64,000 nucleotides of DNA from Takakia lepidozioides (lineage: Eukaryota; Streptophyta; Takakiopsida; Takakiales; Takakiaceae): contig CM060733.1 in NCBI GenBank assembly GCA_030704615.1, positions 52,576,001-52,640,000 of the forward strand. Direction: 5' to 3'. Below are positions 12,660 to 33,469 of this stretch, in pieces. Made by a program: the position numbers and the translations under genes. Each line of letters begins with the position of its first letter. Within the stretch, counting starts at the first letter, position 1. The notes beneath the pieces were generated by a model. The model was not told where the DNA came from. It saw only the letters and a list, made by a program, of their open reading frames with translations, and did not search any database.

Positions 12660-13775
12660 TGACCACAACTCGACTTCTTTGGATCTGTGCAACAAAACAA
12701 ATCGTTACATGTGATGCTCAATTTAAGTGAAACTCTATATTCGGAAGCTTAGCAGTGCTATCTAAGGAACTAGCATATTTGACATTCAAGGTTTAAGTAG
12801 CTTGCAACTTGCAAGACAAGCCTGAGGAGCATTGGACTATGGCCGGAAAAAGGCACCTGGATTTTGACTTGCTGTAGGACGGTCTGCAGTTGTATGACCT
12901 TGCTCTTGCCCCACCCGAATAACGGATACACCACATCAAGCAGGATTCATTTATTTAAATTTCTACTTCACTCAACAAACGCAGCAAATGACAGAAGGCC
13001 TTCACAATGCCGACTGTGAATCAAATCGTGCAATATCTGACAACATAGCTCTATCATCGTCGACACTAGTACAGATTTTGCATCGCAGCACTGCATTCGC
13101 AAACATCTACAATCTGCTTAGCTGCCTCCCACTTCTGAAAACAATGACATGTCGAATCCATGACGAATCATGAAAGATCCGCCAATGTAACTCTTGGAGA
13201 TAGTTTTGTCTACAAATTTCTTATAAATAGACAGACAGAGAGTGAAAACATCATATTGTTATTTGCATTTGAAAACCATACCTTTATGGTTAAGCTCTAA
13301 TGTGCACCGTGAATACGATCTAGCGAGAGTTTCGACGAAAAACAACGCCTATCAACTCTGCTGCTTTGCTAGCCGCTTCGTCACAAAATGGCTTGAACTG
13401 GTTGGTTGGGGACTACGTTGAGATAAAAGTGTTGCTAGTTGAATTTATTGAATCTTGTCAAGCTTATGTAGTCATCGGTCTGAGCTTGCTACTCAAGATG
13501 GTGGTATTGAAAATACCAACTCACCGATAATGCGAAGACCCCCAGATACATGTATGTGTAGTTAGTATCGGCTGCTAATCAAAAACCAAAATGCCACCCC
13601 ATCGAAAAATGCTTCAGAAACCGAAAGCAGCTCGCAAAAGCATACAAGACCCACCACAAACAACACACCACAACAGCTACATCAACCGATCTGAAACGCT
13701 ACAAGCTAACACCCGACATCTTACCCGAACGTATCCTTTCTTTGAAAATATACTGTGTTTTGACTAAATCTATCA
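12660..13775. other. Intergenic DNA, nothing recognised
   Basis: No supported gene. A short frame at 12988-13173 lacks motifs. Confidence 0.45.
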
Positions 13776-13780
13776 CCTCT

Positions 13781-14383
13781 GACTAACCCTTAATTCATGC
13801 ACGAATGAAAAATTTCAAAACAAAACTCAAAACAAACTGGAAACTTACAACTGAAACTCAATTGTCCTTAAATGATACTCGTTCATCCATTCACAACTAT
13901 GACAATAAAAATATTTAAAGAGAACCATGTCATACGTAAAGACACAGGCAATACGAGTCACTTCAAAATCAAACCGTTCCCAACAGAACAGACGACATGT
14001 TTCAACAAAATCACAAAACTTTTAGACAACACCAATTCCTTAAAAATGTGTAAGCTTGTGACTGCGAGCCATAACAAACCCTGACTAACCTTTAATTCAT
14101 GCACGAATGAAAAATTTCAGAATAAATTTCGAAACAAACTGGAAACTCACAACTGAAACTCAATTGTCCTTAAATGATACTCTTTCACCCATTCACAACT
14201 ATGACAATAAAAATACTAAAAGAGAACCATGTCATACATAAATACAGGCAATACGAGTCACTTCAAAATCAAACCGTTCCCAACAGATCAGACGACATGT
14301 TTCAACAAAATCACAAATTTTTTAGATAGCACCAATTCCTTAAAAATGTGTAAGCTTGTGACTACGAGCCATAACAAACCCTG
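13781..14383. repeat. 302-bp tandem duplication
   Basis: Unit 1 at 13781-14082 and unit 2 at 14083-14383 begin with GACTAACC and run to the shared end ATAACAAACCCTG with only scattered substitutions. The offset is 302 bases. Both contain the same short A-rich frame (HFKIKPFPT...CFNKIT), which has no database-like motif and is probably not coding. Confidence 0.9.
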
Positions 14384-14399
14384 GCCAAAACCAAATTTA

Positions 14400-15200
14400 G
14401 GAAGACAACGGCTCCGCTAAGGCTTTAGTAAAATTGCTACTGCTGCAAAATGGAAGGGCTGAACTCTAAAATGCTAAAAAACAACTTGATTTACAAAGCA
14501 ACACTACGTACTACTCAAACCCTCAAAACCCTACCCTCCTTTAGGCTCAGAAATGTACATGCGACCTTCATCCTCGAACGACCATTGAAAATTTACTAGA
14601 CACTTTAACAACACACTCAGGGCCCAACTGTCATAGAACACTCAAACTACTGGCCACGACGGAAAGAAAGTTTGATGTCCAACATACAACCAAACCGTAT
14701 CAAACAAAAATGATATGCAGAAACAATCCCCGCCGACAACACTTCAATATCCCCCTAAACTCCAACACACGCAACCAAACAACCAAGCAAAACAAACACA
14801 CAGGCAGACAGATAGCCGCTCAAACACCCTCACAAGCAAAGACCACAACTGAAAAACCGAACCTACACAGCCATACCAACGAGCCAAAACCAAACCTACA
14901 TTAACCCCTAAAAATTGAAAACCCAAAAAACGCACGCACGTACCCTAAACCTTAACAATCATCACAAACCAACGCAAAACCACCACCGCCGACAGCACCA
15001 CACCAACTGTCCGCCAACCACTCTCTCACTCACACACACACAATCCACAAACGGCAAATTGAGAGCGAAAGCTAGAAATAAAAAAGAGCTACAATTAAGC
15101 TCAGAGATGGGAGGGTGTCGAAGCGGGTGAATGGTTTGACAAGCTCCAAGTACACTATATCTTCCAAAGCAATCCAAAGGTTTTCTAATATGTCAAAACA
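14400..15200. other. C/A-rich intergenic DNA
   Basis: The plus strand is strongly biased to A and C at 14700-15060. Frames in both directions are low-complexity (Thr/Asn/His/Gln-rich). A short CA tract lies near 15030-15040. Nothing else is seen. Confidence 0.5.
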
Positions 15201-15204
15201 AGTT

Positions 15205-15600
15205 CATTCAACCATGTTGGATGTGGTTGTGGGTTCAAACCAGTGTTGCCGTGGTATATAGGGTCTGGCCGGATATCAACCAGGGTATTGAATAACCGAC
15301 CCAATTGGTATTGGCTTTTGTAATACTATGGTTAATAACCGACCCAGCTGATATTGACAATTCCATACTATGGTTGATAACTGGACTGGCTGGTATTGCC
15401 AAGACAATACCCGGACCTGTACTATGGCAAAAAACAAGGACTATACCATGGTATGAATAAGAAATTAGGCAGGTGCACATGATGTCAAGGATCAAGATAA
15501 GAAAGTACACATGTGAGGGAAGGCATCTCCAGCCCCAAGAGCCCGCCACTATTATTCATTTCTTAGCACATGTAGGGCGGGCCCGCCGCTATTCTTTTTT
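15205..15600 (+). repeat. SINE-like repeat, family A, plus-strand copy
   Basis: The copy starts with a tRNA-derived B-box region (GTGGTTGTGGGTTCAAACC ending near 15241). It continues through imperfect internal repeats of the type ATAACCGACCCAGCTGATATTG and ends near CCAGCCCCAAGAGCCCGCC...TTAGCACATG. The same series occurs reverse-complemented at 62295-62624, which defines the element. The A box is missing here, so this copy is probably truncated at its 5' end. Confidence 0.6.
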
Positions 15601-15754
15601 ATTATGTAATGCAAAGTTTGAATTTGCAACATAACAATTAGTTTATTTGTTATTCAGTGTTTGGGTTCCATTGTTTATTCAGTGGAACCCAAACTCTCGC
15701 TGATGTCTTCCACTATGAAATAAAAAATGCTTGGCAACCTACCAGGCCTTCACC

Positions 15755-15905
15755 CTTAAACAATCGCTAAAACATTAATTGTTATTCTTGGTTTCTGGAT
15801 TTATTCCTCTCTCATGTTTTCTTCCATTTTGTCCCATAAGCTCTATGAGCTTTCCGTGGACATTATAAGGCACCATTTGATTTGATTTGATTTGTTAAAT
15901 CAAGT
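15755..15905 (+). repeat. LINE 3'-end repeat with (ATTTG)n tail
   Basis: Shares the string CATTTTGTCCCATAAGCTC, then TGAGCTTTCCGTGGACATTAT, then CACCATTTGATTTGATTTG with copies at 22.4, 24.7, 25.0 and 33.4 kb. The other copies end in (ATTTC)n rather than (ATTTG)n. A conserved 3' segment ending in a simple pentanucleotide repeat is typical of some LINEs and their dependent SINEs. Confidence 0.6.
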
Positions 15906-16109
15906 GAAATATTCTAAATTCAATTAAAGACAAATTAAATTAAAGACATACTAATTATTTAATGGTTATTTTAATTTTAATCTTAATCATCTATATCCAT
16001 ACCATCTTACCATATAACCATCTTCCACTATGGAACCAGCTGATATTGAAAATTATTATTTTTTCAATACCCGGACCTAGCTGGTACTAAAAAAAATAAT
16101 ACCCGCCCA

Positions 16110-16264
16110 ACATTGGTTCAAACCACGGTTTGGTGTGTCCATTCACTGGAAGGCAATAGCCCTTGTAGTGAAGAGACACCATAAGTTATGCTCCCTTCAG
16201 GAGGCGTCATACTTTGAGCCACATGTTATGCTCCCTTCAGGAGGCGTCATACTTTGAGCCACAT
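16110..16264 (+). repeat. SINE-like tail with 40-bp tandem duplication
   Basis: A B-box-like GGTTCAAACC lies near 16116, followed by the family tail (AGGCAATAGCCCTTGTAGTG, AAGAGACACCATAA, then GGAGGCGTC). The last 40 bases are duplicated in tandem, 16185-16224 and 16225-16264, without difference. The tail is shared with 16346-16510 and 62634-62730. Confidence 0.65.
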
Positions 16265-16345
16265 GATGTCACAGACGACGTAGCACCTGCAGTCCACGTC
16301 TGCCTCTATCAAGCCACTAAGTTTTAGGAGAACTATGGACAAACC

Positions 16346-16520
16346 AAGTTGTAGCCCAACGGTAATGGGCACATACCACCTCGGAAGTGGTTGTGGGTTC
16401 AATCCACCCTTGATGTCACAAAGGTGTCCACCTTCCTAGCAGAAGGAAGGCAGTACTCCTTTGAGGCAAAGAGACACCATAATTTACACTTCCTTGGGGA
16501 GGCGTCAAATATTAAATATT
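16346..16520 (+). repeat. SINE-like element with tRNA-type A and B boxes
   Basis: A box TAGCCCAACGG at 16352-16362 and B box GGTTCAATCC at 16396-16405 have the order and spacing of an RNA polymerase III promoter. The tail follows: AAGGTGTCCACC, GAAGGCAGTACTCC, AAAGAGACACCATAATTTA and GGGGAGGCGTC. The same A-box sequence (TAGCC..A.GGTAATGGGCACATAC) recurs on the minus strand at 62611-62624. It is not a functional tRNA because the acceptor stem and anticodon arm do not fold as such. This is the most complete copy in the window. Confidence 0.7.
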
Positions 16521-16529
16521 ATTAGGAGG

Positions 16530-18375
16530 AGAACTCTGCTCCAGTCCAAGCAATATATTTATGTATTGTAGGTGCCTTTGCTGTCTGATGTTTAATTAAA
16601 TCGAAAATAGGATGCTGAAAAAAAAAACAAAAATAACTTACCATTTCAAAGTGTTGTTTTCTAGATATTTGATCCCATTACCATTCTTACATGATATTTC
16701 TATTCATTTCAAGATAGTTCAAGTTCCCAATTTACGTTTTAAAAGGGGCCTGCTTGCAGAGCTCACCATTCTCATGCCTCGGATTGTTGTTGCTTGTTGA
16801 ACGACTTTTATACACCCATCCCTTAGCTATCCGGGAGAGGATACGGTGAAGGACAAATGCATACTCATTTTTCTGTACAGCGCTGGAACTTTTGACTGAT
16901 TCCTATTCCTTGCTCGCCAAATGCAGCAACCTTTCTGCAACCACCTCCTATTTGAAGTAGCTGCATTCACATATCAACAGAAATGAAAATCCCAGAACCT
17001 TACTGGCAGGCAATCTTAAGTGAGAAGGTGATCATCCACTAGGTCCTGTAAGATGGAGGGCCAGCTTCTATCATCTCTGTGGTGCACTACTGACTTGGGA
17101 AAAGACAAATTTGGCATGTGAAAGGATAATCTTCTAAAGCCAAGTTTTGCTCCGTGCACTAGTTGTGACCATCCAATAGCTGAAAGCGTTGAGATTGATA
17201 AGAGAGCCTAGAATCCAACCAATCTTAGCTCTCTTGAACCAACTCTTGACACAAGTTATAACAAACACCCAAATTCTATGGCTCCCGTCTACAAGGAGAC
17301 TGCAATGTCACCAAGGAATCTCTCATAGGTTAGTTAATGAGGGCTAGACGCCTAGTACATACATGAAACCGATCACATATGGAGATCAAAACTGTGAAAT
17401 GCGGTGATAAAATCAGTATGCTACTGTACTGTCATCAGATTGGGTGGGACTTACCTTGAAGCTCATCCACACCTAAATACCCGCTCCACTCCATCAGTAG
17501 CTTTCAACCTTTTTCTTTGTGAATCTGGGTGCATTTACTTGTCAATGAAACAAGATACACATCTAACCTGCTTTGGCATTGAGTCTCACCTGTTTCACTC
17601 CATTGAAGCAACCAAACACGTTTCTTCCTCACCCCAACACAATCTTCTAACCGGAAGTTGAGTGGAATTATTAGATACAACTGCCGAGGGCAAGCATTTA
17701 GGGACTGAAGGTAGCACTCCCTTCCCCAGCACTCAACTGCAGTCAAGTGCTCAGCCACATTTCTCTAGTCACATTCTCTCAGTCACGGTTCTTTTTTTCC
17801 TGAACACTGACACTGACACGGGCATTCTTTCTATTCCAGAATAATCCAAATCTAGGAATAATCTGAATTTTAGAGCTTTACGACCATCAACAAGGTTTGT
17901 CATTCCGAATCAGAACACTGAATTCTTTTCTGTAGTGAGGTCCTCCAAGATTGTCAGTGACATTATTTACCTGTCCTTCAGATTGATTGGCAACGGATTC
18001 ATTGGTCACGTTTGACAGGTTTCTGAGCTGCCTTAGAATTAGCCCACTTGGAGTTAAATGAGCACCCGGTTGCAGATGTGAATCTGAACCCTCGGAGTTC
18101 TTTCTTTCGGAAATGCCAGGCACGAAAGATGCTTCCCCTGCTGGCTGGTGACCTGAAGTGGCCACCCCTCCATTTCTCAAACTGTCTGAACCTTGGCCCT
18201 TGTTTGACAAATGACAGGGACGTAAATGGGACACACTGCTGACCGGCAGATTAAGCTTTGTAAGTATTGCTTGCTCTTGCTGTGTATCTGCAATTGTGGT
18301 GAAGGGAAACTTTTCCTTTCAGTGTAATTACTGGCAGAAGGACCACCAAGTATGGAATATCAGATATTGTTCAAA
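16530..18375. other. Intergenic DNA downstream of MCM9
   Basis: No gene is supported. A minus-strand frame at 17887-18234 (Ser/Asn/Gly-rich) lies just beyond the MCM9 stop. It does not join in phase to the last MCM9 exon and has no known motif. The 3' UTR of MCM9 probably ends in this interval. Confidence 0.5.
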
Positions 18376-18380
18376 AACAA

Positions 18381-27364
<8,984 letters not shown>

Positions 27365-27972
27365 AGCACTTTCGTTTCAGACTCATAGATTGCACTCCCT
27401 CAACACATAAAGTCTCTGTAGCTCTAGCTCCCGATCTTCTCCTTCTCCTCTTTCTTCTGCTTCTCTCCTTGTTTCTCGCATACACAAACACCTGACACGG
27501 ACCTCTTTCTCAATCTAGGCACCAAGTTTCCACCCAGGCAAAGTGACTATGTAAGCATCTTCTCACATGAGCACCCACATATCTTCAAGTTCAATTCGCC
27601 GCCCATTTCTGTTCAGACATGCTTGTAAGTCACGAAATGAGTGTTATGGACAATTTTGACTGGGAAAATCGCCCACAGATTTGCATCTTCCAGTGAACAT
27701 ATCCGATGAATCCAGCGTGGTTTCGGCGGAGATCAGTGATCTCTCTAATAAATCACTCGGCCTTCCAGGGGTTGGGCCAAATCCCACGTTGCGGTTTTGA
27801 AGGAATTAGGCGGGAAAACAGCAACAACCCTATTCGCTACGACGAAAACCACAATTCGATTCATCGTCTACCCATCCGTTTGTCCACCATGGATCATCTT
27901 ATTATTCGGTCGTCTGTTCACACTCAATCGTATCAATATCTCTCACATTCCCTGTCTGATCGCAAGCTGTAG
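27365..27972. promoter_or_regulatory. Divergent intergenic region between MCM9 and ICMT
   Basis: Only 608 bases separate the MCM9 start codon (minus strand, 27364) from the first in-frame ATG of ICMT (plus strand, 27973), so the two genes must share or abut promoters and 5' UTRs. The MCM9-proximal part is CT-rich on the plus strand. No clear TATA box was identified on either side. Confidence 0.6.
27810..27817. promoter_or_regulatory. Exact E2F consensus site
   Basis: GCGGGAAA, the reverse complement of TTTCCCGC, fits the E2F/DP consensus TTTSSCGC exactly. E2F control of MCM genes in S phase is well established in plants and animals. The site is 446 bases upstream of the MCM9 ATG and 156 upstream of the ICMT ATG. 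An eight-base match alone can arise by chance; the location supports it. Confidence 0.45.
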
Positions 27973-30900
27973 ATGGGTATTTCATGTCATGTCTGCAAGA
28001 ATAACAATTTGTTTGTGAAGGTGAAGAACGAAATTGATGCCCTGTTTCAGAAGACTCGGAATTCGTTGATAGAAGCAGCACATGTAACAGCACTGCACGT
28101 TACAATGGATGTACACTCTAAAATCGAAGCTTGGAGATCAGAAACGGGGATCAAGCAACTATGGTGGATGTTGGGTGCGCTGGTCGTCTTTCATATCTCC
28201 GAGTTTCTGTTGGCGCTTCGGTTTCATGGCCGGCGCACCTCCATCGGCTGTTAGTTCCTTATTTCCCTGGAAGATTCTTTTGTTTATCTGAAGTTTGTAA
28301 TTGTTTGTGCTCCGTTTGCGAGACTCTTTCTTATCATGTATCCTATATCGTAATCCTTTGTAGTTCCGCAAAACTACTTTAATTGTCCTTCAAGCCTTTT
28401 TCTCTCTCAGAAACAGAATATCTTTGTCGTTGTACGCTGTCCATCGTTCTCCAACAGACATAGTCGGCCTCTCTGTCTCCCTCTCTCTCAACTATGAACA
28501 TAGCTGCATCTTCCGAAGAACCTTCCTTCCATGCTTTGATAGATGTGTTAAGAGTGTGTTACTCAAGTAATTTGCACATAAATATACCCCTGGTTAAGGG
28601 AAGATAGTGTGTACGTTCTGCATAGGGGAGGTCTGGGACCATTTGCTTCTTCGTTGAAATAAATTTCTCCATAATCAAGAAATGTGAATGTGGACTAAGC
28701 AAGACTCGAGGGTCGAGAATGGCATTGCCACTATAGACTGTAAGATTTGTTATTTCTATTTATGGTGTTTCTCTTAGCTCTTTTACTTTAGTGATGAAAG
28801 TGGACAGGCTACTATACACTGTAAGCTTTGTTATGCCTAAGTAGGGTGTGTCTCTTAGCCCTTTTAGCAATAGAGCTCACAAATTGCTGGATCATCTTGT
28901 CCCCCATATTTGCAATATGAAATTGAAACTTTTGAAGAATGAGACCTTCTCTCGGGTATGTGTGTGAGCTGTGAGCCCCAACATTTGCTACAGGAAACTG
29001 AATGTTTGAAGCTCAAGACCTTTTCTTCGGAATATAAGTGCTATTAGCCTTATCCTGACCCGGGACCAACGTTGTTCATGGGACTGAGCATATGTGGTCG
29101 TCAAGTTGTAAAACTTAGCAGAACTATAGGGTGTTGGGTGTGGAAAGGCCATCCAAACATACACCAATACATAGAGATGTAGAAACTTCTGCTCTCTCCG
29201 ATGTCCAGAAGATGTTTCGTATTTGCATCATCTCATGAGCGAGAGAAATAGGGCGTCAAATTTTACACTATGTTGGATTGCAGCGTTTCTTATAAGTGGC
29301 CCATACCTGGTAGCATTCACATTTGCCTTGGTGGAGCATGCGATAGAAAGCCAATACACACCGTGGCTAAAGACTCAGCCTTTCATCAGCTACATAGGCT
29401 TGGTGATGGTCGTGGTGGGTGAACTACTGCGCAAGTCTGCCGTTTTGACTGCACATCACAACTTCACACACGATATTAAGAAGTACCATCAGTCAGAGCA
29501 CCAGCTTATCACTCATGGTATCTATAGGTAAGTTTCTTTGTGCTTGAATATGCAATGTTCTCTCTCTCTCTCTCCCCCTATGTTCCCGTCCAAACTGGGC
29601 GCAGGGTCTATGGGCACAAGGCTATGGCAAACAAAAGTCTTATGAGTACATTCTCTCTCTCTCTCTACTGAAGTTAGGCTTTGTATCAAGGTAAGTCGTA
29701 CTACCGGAGTGAGCCCCTCACAAAGGTAGTTTCTGGTCCCTTTTGTTCCACCCAAACTGGGCACGGGGTCTATGCCACAAGGCTACGGCAAACAAAGTCT
29801 TATGAGTACATTCTAATGAAGTTAGGCATAAAACTTCCCTGAACTTGTTTCCAGTCTCTGATATGGGCGAGGACCTTAAGGATGATCTGAAGGGCCTACC
29901 TACTCTCGGCACTAGACTGAAATTTAAACTAAGGGCCAAAAGCCTACCTTTGAACACTAAACAGATGCAGAGAGGAAAGAGAGATTGTAATTGCCCGATG
30001 TGCGGGCAGCCTGAAGACTATCCGTTTCCTGATACATTTTCTGGGATATTCTCACCAGAGAGGGACCCCCTTCAGGACGATCAAGAACATTGTCCCTGCA
30101 CCTCTGTTCACCAACTTTCAAAGTCTTGAGGCTGAGCCTAAAGCCCTGGCCCTCTTGGTCTAACCGCTGGGCAGTTCGCACATGGCAAGTTGATGCTTGT
30201 GTGAAGGGCTAGTTTCTGCTCCCTTTAATTCCGTCCAAACTGGGCGCGGGGTCCATGGCCACAAGGCTATGGCAAACAACATCTTATGAGTACATTCTCT
30301 CTCTGTCTCTCCCTCTGAAACCTTGTGGAGAGATTATCTACGGCTCCGACTTTGGTCATCTGGGATCAAGGGAAAATGGAGAGTGGTCCGTAACGTGTAT
30401 GCTCAAACCAAAAGCTGTGTCACTGTTAATGGACAGAAGTCTAACTTCTTTGACATAGACCACGGTGTAGCTCAAGGATGTACCCTCTCCCCTCTGCTCT
30501 CCAATGTTTTCATCAATCAACTACGCAAGGTTGTGGAAAGTGAGGGACTGGGTTATGGGTGGGTGATGCTACCATACCAGCCCTTATGTTTGCGGATGAC
30601 TCCGCAGGCATAGGGGAGACTCCATCTTCAGCAGTTGATTGATTGCGCAAAGAGATACTTTGACCTTTGGGGGTTAGAGGCTAACGTCAGTAAATGCGCA
30701 GTGGTGGCATTCGACAACCGTGGGGAGGGAGGAGGCAACCTCAAGTGGCAGTGGAGAAGCCAAGAGATTCCTGTCCTCCCTTCCTACACATACCTTGGTA
30801 TTGACTTTCCTCCAACTGTAATTTGGAAGCACGTATACAAAAAGTTGTTCAATCTGGGAAGTGCAAAGCGTTGGGTCTCACTAAATTTTTCCACTGCAGA

Positions 30901-33246
30901 GGGATCAACTGTGAAGTCAAAAAACCATGCTTTGCCGCGTTATCAACCCTACCTTGGAGTACGCATCTGCAGTGTGGGTTGATAACTCCAACCAGGCTAA
31001 GTCCCTAGAGCCTATTCAAGTTGGGGTTCTCAAGGAGTGCATGTCAGCATACTCCAAAACAGCTAATGTGGCTGTTTGAGGTGGGTTTGGCATTCCACCC
31101 TTAAGCTCCCAACGAGAGGAATTCAAGGTTAGATGGTGGGGTCAGCTGCAGTGTATGGAAGAGATTTTCAAGGATCTGAATCTAATTCCGCAAGTCTTCT
31201 TCCCTGACTTTCCAGTCTGTGAGATGGTACTCATTCTCTCCCTCTCAAAATTGGGTGTTTCTCAGTGGCCAAAATTCTACAGAAGCAAAGTACTCTTTTG
31301 TCCTTGTTTTCCTGATTTCTGTTCTCAGGTGCACAGAAAGGTCAACAAGTACACTTAGCAGTAACTTGGAGGAACTAATGCTCAACTCTAACTTAAACCA
31401 TACTACTTGTGAGCCTCTAGGTCAATAAGTGGTACTCCAGGAGTATCCCAAGGGACCTTTAGCAAAGTCGAAAGTGCAACTAAGCCATAGGTACTTTCAA
31501 ACAAGAAAGTAGCAAATGGAACAACATAGTAAATGATCCATGAGGCGAGGTGTCGTAAGCGTCCTTGCGTAGGAGGGATGCCCTTGTCGCAAGTCTCAAA
31601 TAAAGTGTTACCACACTTTTCTCTTTGCTAGTATCATTATGAGTATCAACGGTTAACCCTCCTTGGTCCAAAATTTGGGGTGAGTTCTTGTATCCATTAT
31701 AACTTTAGGCAAAAGTTGGTTTAAAGGCAATCTGGGTTCTTCTGTTTGTATATATCTTAAGTGGCAGCAAAGGGTTCATAGAAGGAATATTTGAAGGCCC
31801 AAAACTGTTTTCAGGGGTGCTTGGCTTTCGCGCTCTCTTGTTCTCCCTACTAACGTGGATGGTCTATATGCCGTAGCAAGCATTCGTTTAAGAGTATGGC
31901 ATTCTATTCATCTACAATTCTTAGACAACAAACTCAATCTAAGGACTTGATTAAATAGCCCTTGTCGTGAAGAATAAAAATGAGGAAGTAAGTCTATTAT
32001 TCTAGATGAGCAAGCCTCTTCACGGATTGCATACATAGTCTTAAGCAAGGCGGGGCTGTAGAATTGCATAGCTATCACCTAGAACTTTAGACATAGTCTT
32101 AGCTATAGTAGGGTACTCAAATAGATTCACTTGTATTAGTGGGACATGCTGCCTTACTTGCATGGAAGCTTACCTCTTAATAGCAAGAATTTGTTGTTAC
32201 AGGTTTGTACGTCACCCTGGCTACTTGGGTTTTTTCATCTGGTCAGTGGGTACTCAGGTGTTGCTTTGCAATCCAGTTTGCACAGTTGGCTATGTTGTTG
32301 TCACATGGCGATTTTTCAACGACCGCATCCCGTATCCTTTCCAACTTCCCTTACCAGAATGTTTGTCACTTGGTCATAAGGCATTCACGATTTACTATTG
32401 GTCTAAACTGCTTTTTCGGGAGGCTCTGATGTCTTTAAACTAGAGTCGTTTTTCTTATTTAGAACTGGTTTTGTCTCCAGAAACAAGAAAAATCACGAGG
32501 GTATATGAACCCTTAGAAATAGGAGGCCCTTGTGTCTTTAACGTAGAGTCTTGTTTTCTTCAGTTCTACCATTTTTCTCCAGAGAAAGACAAACAGTGGA
32601 ATTTAAACCCATCTTGTTGTTACCATAGCCACTTACCAGAGGTTGTACAAACGTTTGGTCATACGAAGTCGTTCTTGCCTGCTATGTCCCTCGACTCCCT
32701 AAGTGGTTCATTCATTGATTCGATATTGTGGCAGAGATGGAGGTTCACTATTGTGGAAGTCACCATCAGTTGAGGAACTGTTTTTGAGTTCTTATGTAAG
32801 GTTTCCGTTTGAGAACCACAGAGCGAGGGCGGAGCCCAAGGTCTGGGTTGAAAAAACCTTGGATAGGCTCGATGAAGGAAACCTTACCCTGCGTGAAGAG
32901 CTGTCATCCCCGGCCGCCCTGGCTCCTGTCAGCTTCTGACATGCAGACATAATCCATATCAGCGGTTGACCTTTACACTTGTAAGGTTACCTTATGGACA
33001 TAAGGTGGCCCTCTGAAGCACACATATTGGATTCTGCCAGGGGACTGTCCCTACAAAAGGAAGGCAATTTTCTGGCAGATCTTTACGTATACGCGAGTGG
33101 TTGGTCTCTGAAGTCTTCATTTTACAGATTGGGTACCTTAACATTTACGATTCAGATATGAGGAATATTTTCTACGACAATTTTTTGGGGAACACTACGA
33201 GGAATATGCACAAAGAGTGCCATCAGGCCTCCCCCTAATAAAGTGA
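27973..33246 (+). CDS. ICMT: Protein-S-isoprenylcysteine O-methyltransferase, 4 exons
   Basis: Exons 27973-28249, 29284-29527, 32203-32331 and 33156-33246 all have GT-AG borders and join in phase to 247 codons including TGA (246 residues). The enzyme methylates the carboxyl group of the prenylated C-terminal cysteine of CaaX proteins, using SAM, in the ER membrane. Signature parts are an N-terminal hydrophobic helix (LGALVVFHISEFLLAL); RKSAVLTA..NFTH; the cofactor-site block HGIYRFVRHPGYLGFFIWS followed by VGTQ; and the C-terminal YEEYFLRQFFGEHYEEYAQR with VPSGLP. These match the ICMT/STE14 family over its whole length. The protein is about 45-50 residues longer at its N-terminus than the roughly 197-residue Arabidopsis enzymes; an internal ATG (MDVHSK) near 28105 is a plausible alternative start. 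Intron 2 (2.7 kb) has LINE debris. Confidence 0.93.
29575..29820 (+). repeat. Two copies of a short LINE-associated repeat in ICMT intron 2
   Basis: The block CCAAACTGGGCGCAGGGTC, then CACAAGGCTATGGCAAACAA, then CTTATGAGTACATTCT occurs at about 29590-29655 and 29750-29815, and again at 30235-30300 and 33775-33835. Each copy sits beside LINE coding debris and is often followed by a (CT)n tract. Confidence 0.7.
29820..31180 (+). mobile_element. Decayed LINE with reverse transcriptase, inside ICMT intron 2
   Basis: 29845-30175 encodes a C-terminal LINE segment with CNCPMCGQPEDYPF (a C-x2-C zinc-ribbon-like motif). 30320-31030 encodes a reverse transcriptase palm: VTVNGQKSNFFDIDHGVAQG with CTLSPLLSNVF, then after a frameshift IPALMFADDSAGIG (the catalytic FADD box), then LEANVSKCAVVAF and SYTYLGIDF. 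Stops and frameshifts abolish function. The order is permuted (C-terminal part before RT), so at least two insertions occurred. The RT resembles the jockey/CR1/L1-like group that uses FADD. It is a different lineage from the LINE at 57.7 kb, in which no RT remains for comparison. All of it lies in the host sense orientation. Confidence 0.8.
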
Positions 33247-33334
33247 TCGTTCTTTGCAGAAGGTCTATTGCATACCCTCTTCTCTAGGACTATTATGTGC
33301 AAAGTCATTTGGTATACATATACGGCCTCTGTCC

Positions 33335-33460
33335 GAAAGGGGGCAGTAGCCACAAGGTGAAGTGGCTCTTGTTATCCTGGCCATAGTCGGCGTCCTCTCT
33401 CTCTCTTTTCATATGAGCTTTCCGTGGACGTTATAAAGCACCATTTCATTTCATTTCTCT
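33335..33460 (+). repeat. (ATTTC)n-tailed LINE 3' end
   Basis: Ends in GAGCTTTCCGTGGACGTTAT then AAAGCACCATTTCATTTCATTTC. It is identical in kind to the copies in MCM9 introns and lies about 90 bases after the ICMT stop codon, so it may be part of the ICMT 3' UTR. Confidence 0.65.
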
Positions 33461-33469
33461 CTTTTCACA

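Noticed and set aside
17887-18234. A 115-codon minus-strand frame as an extra C-terminal MCM9 exon
   Set aside because: The only nearby donor in the last MCM9 exon leaves the wrong phase for this frame, and the MCM9 family normally ends near NPDxEC, where the stop is found.
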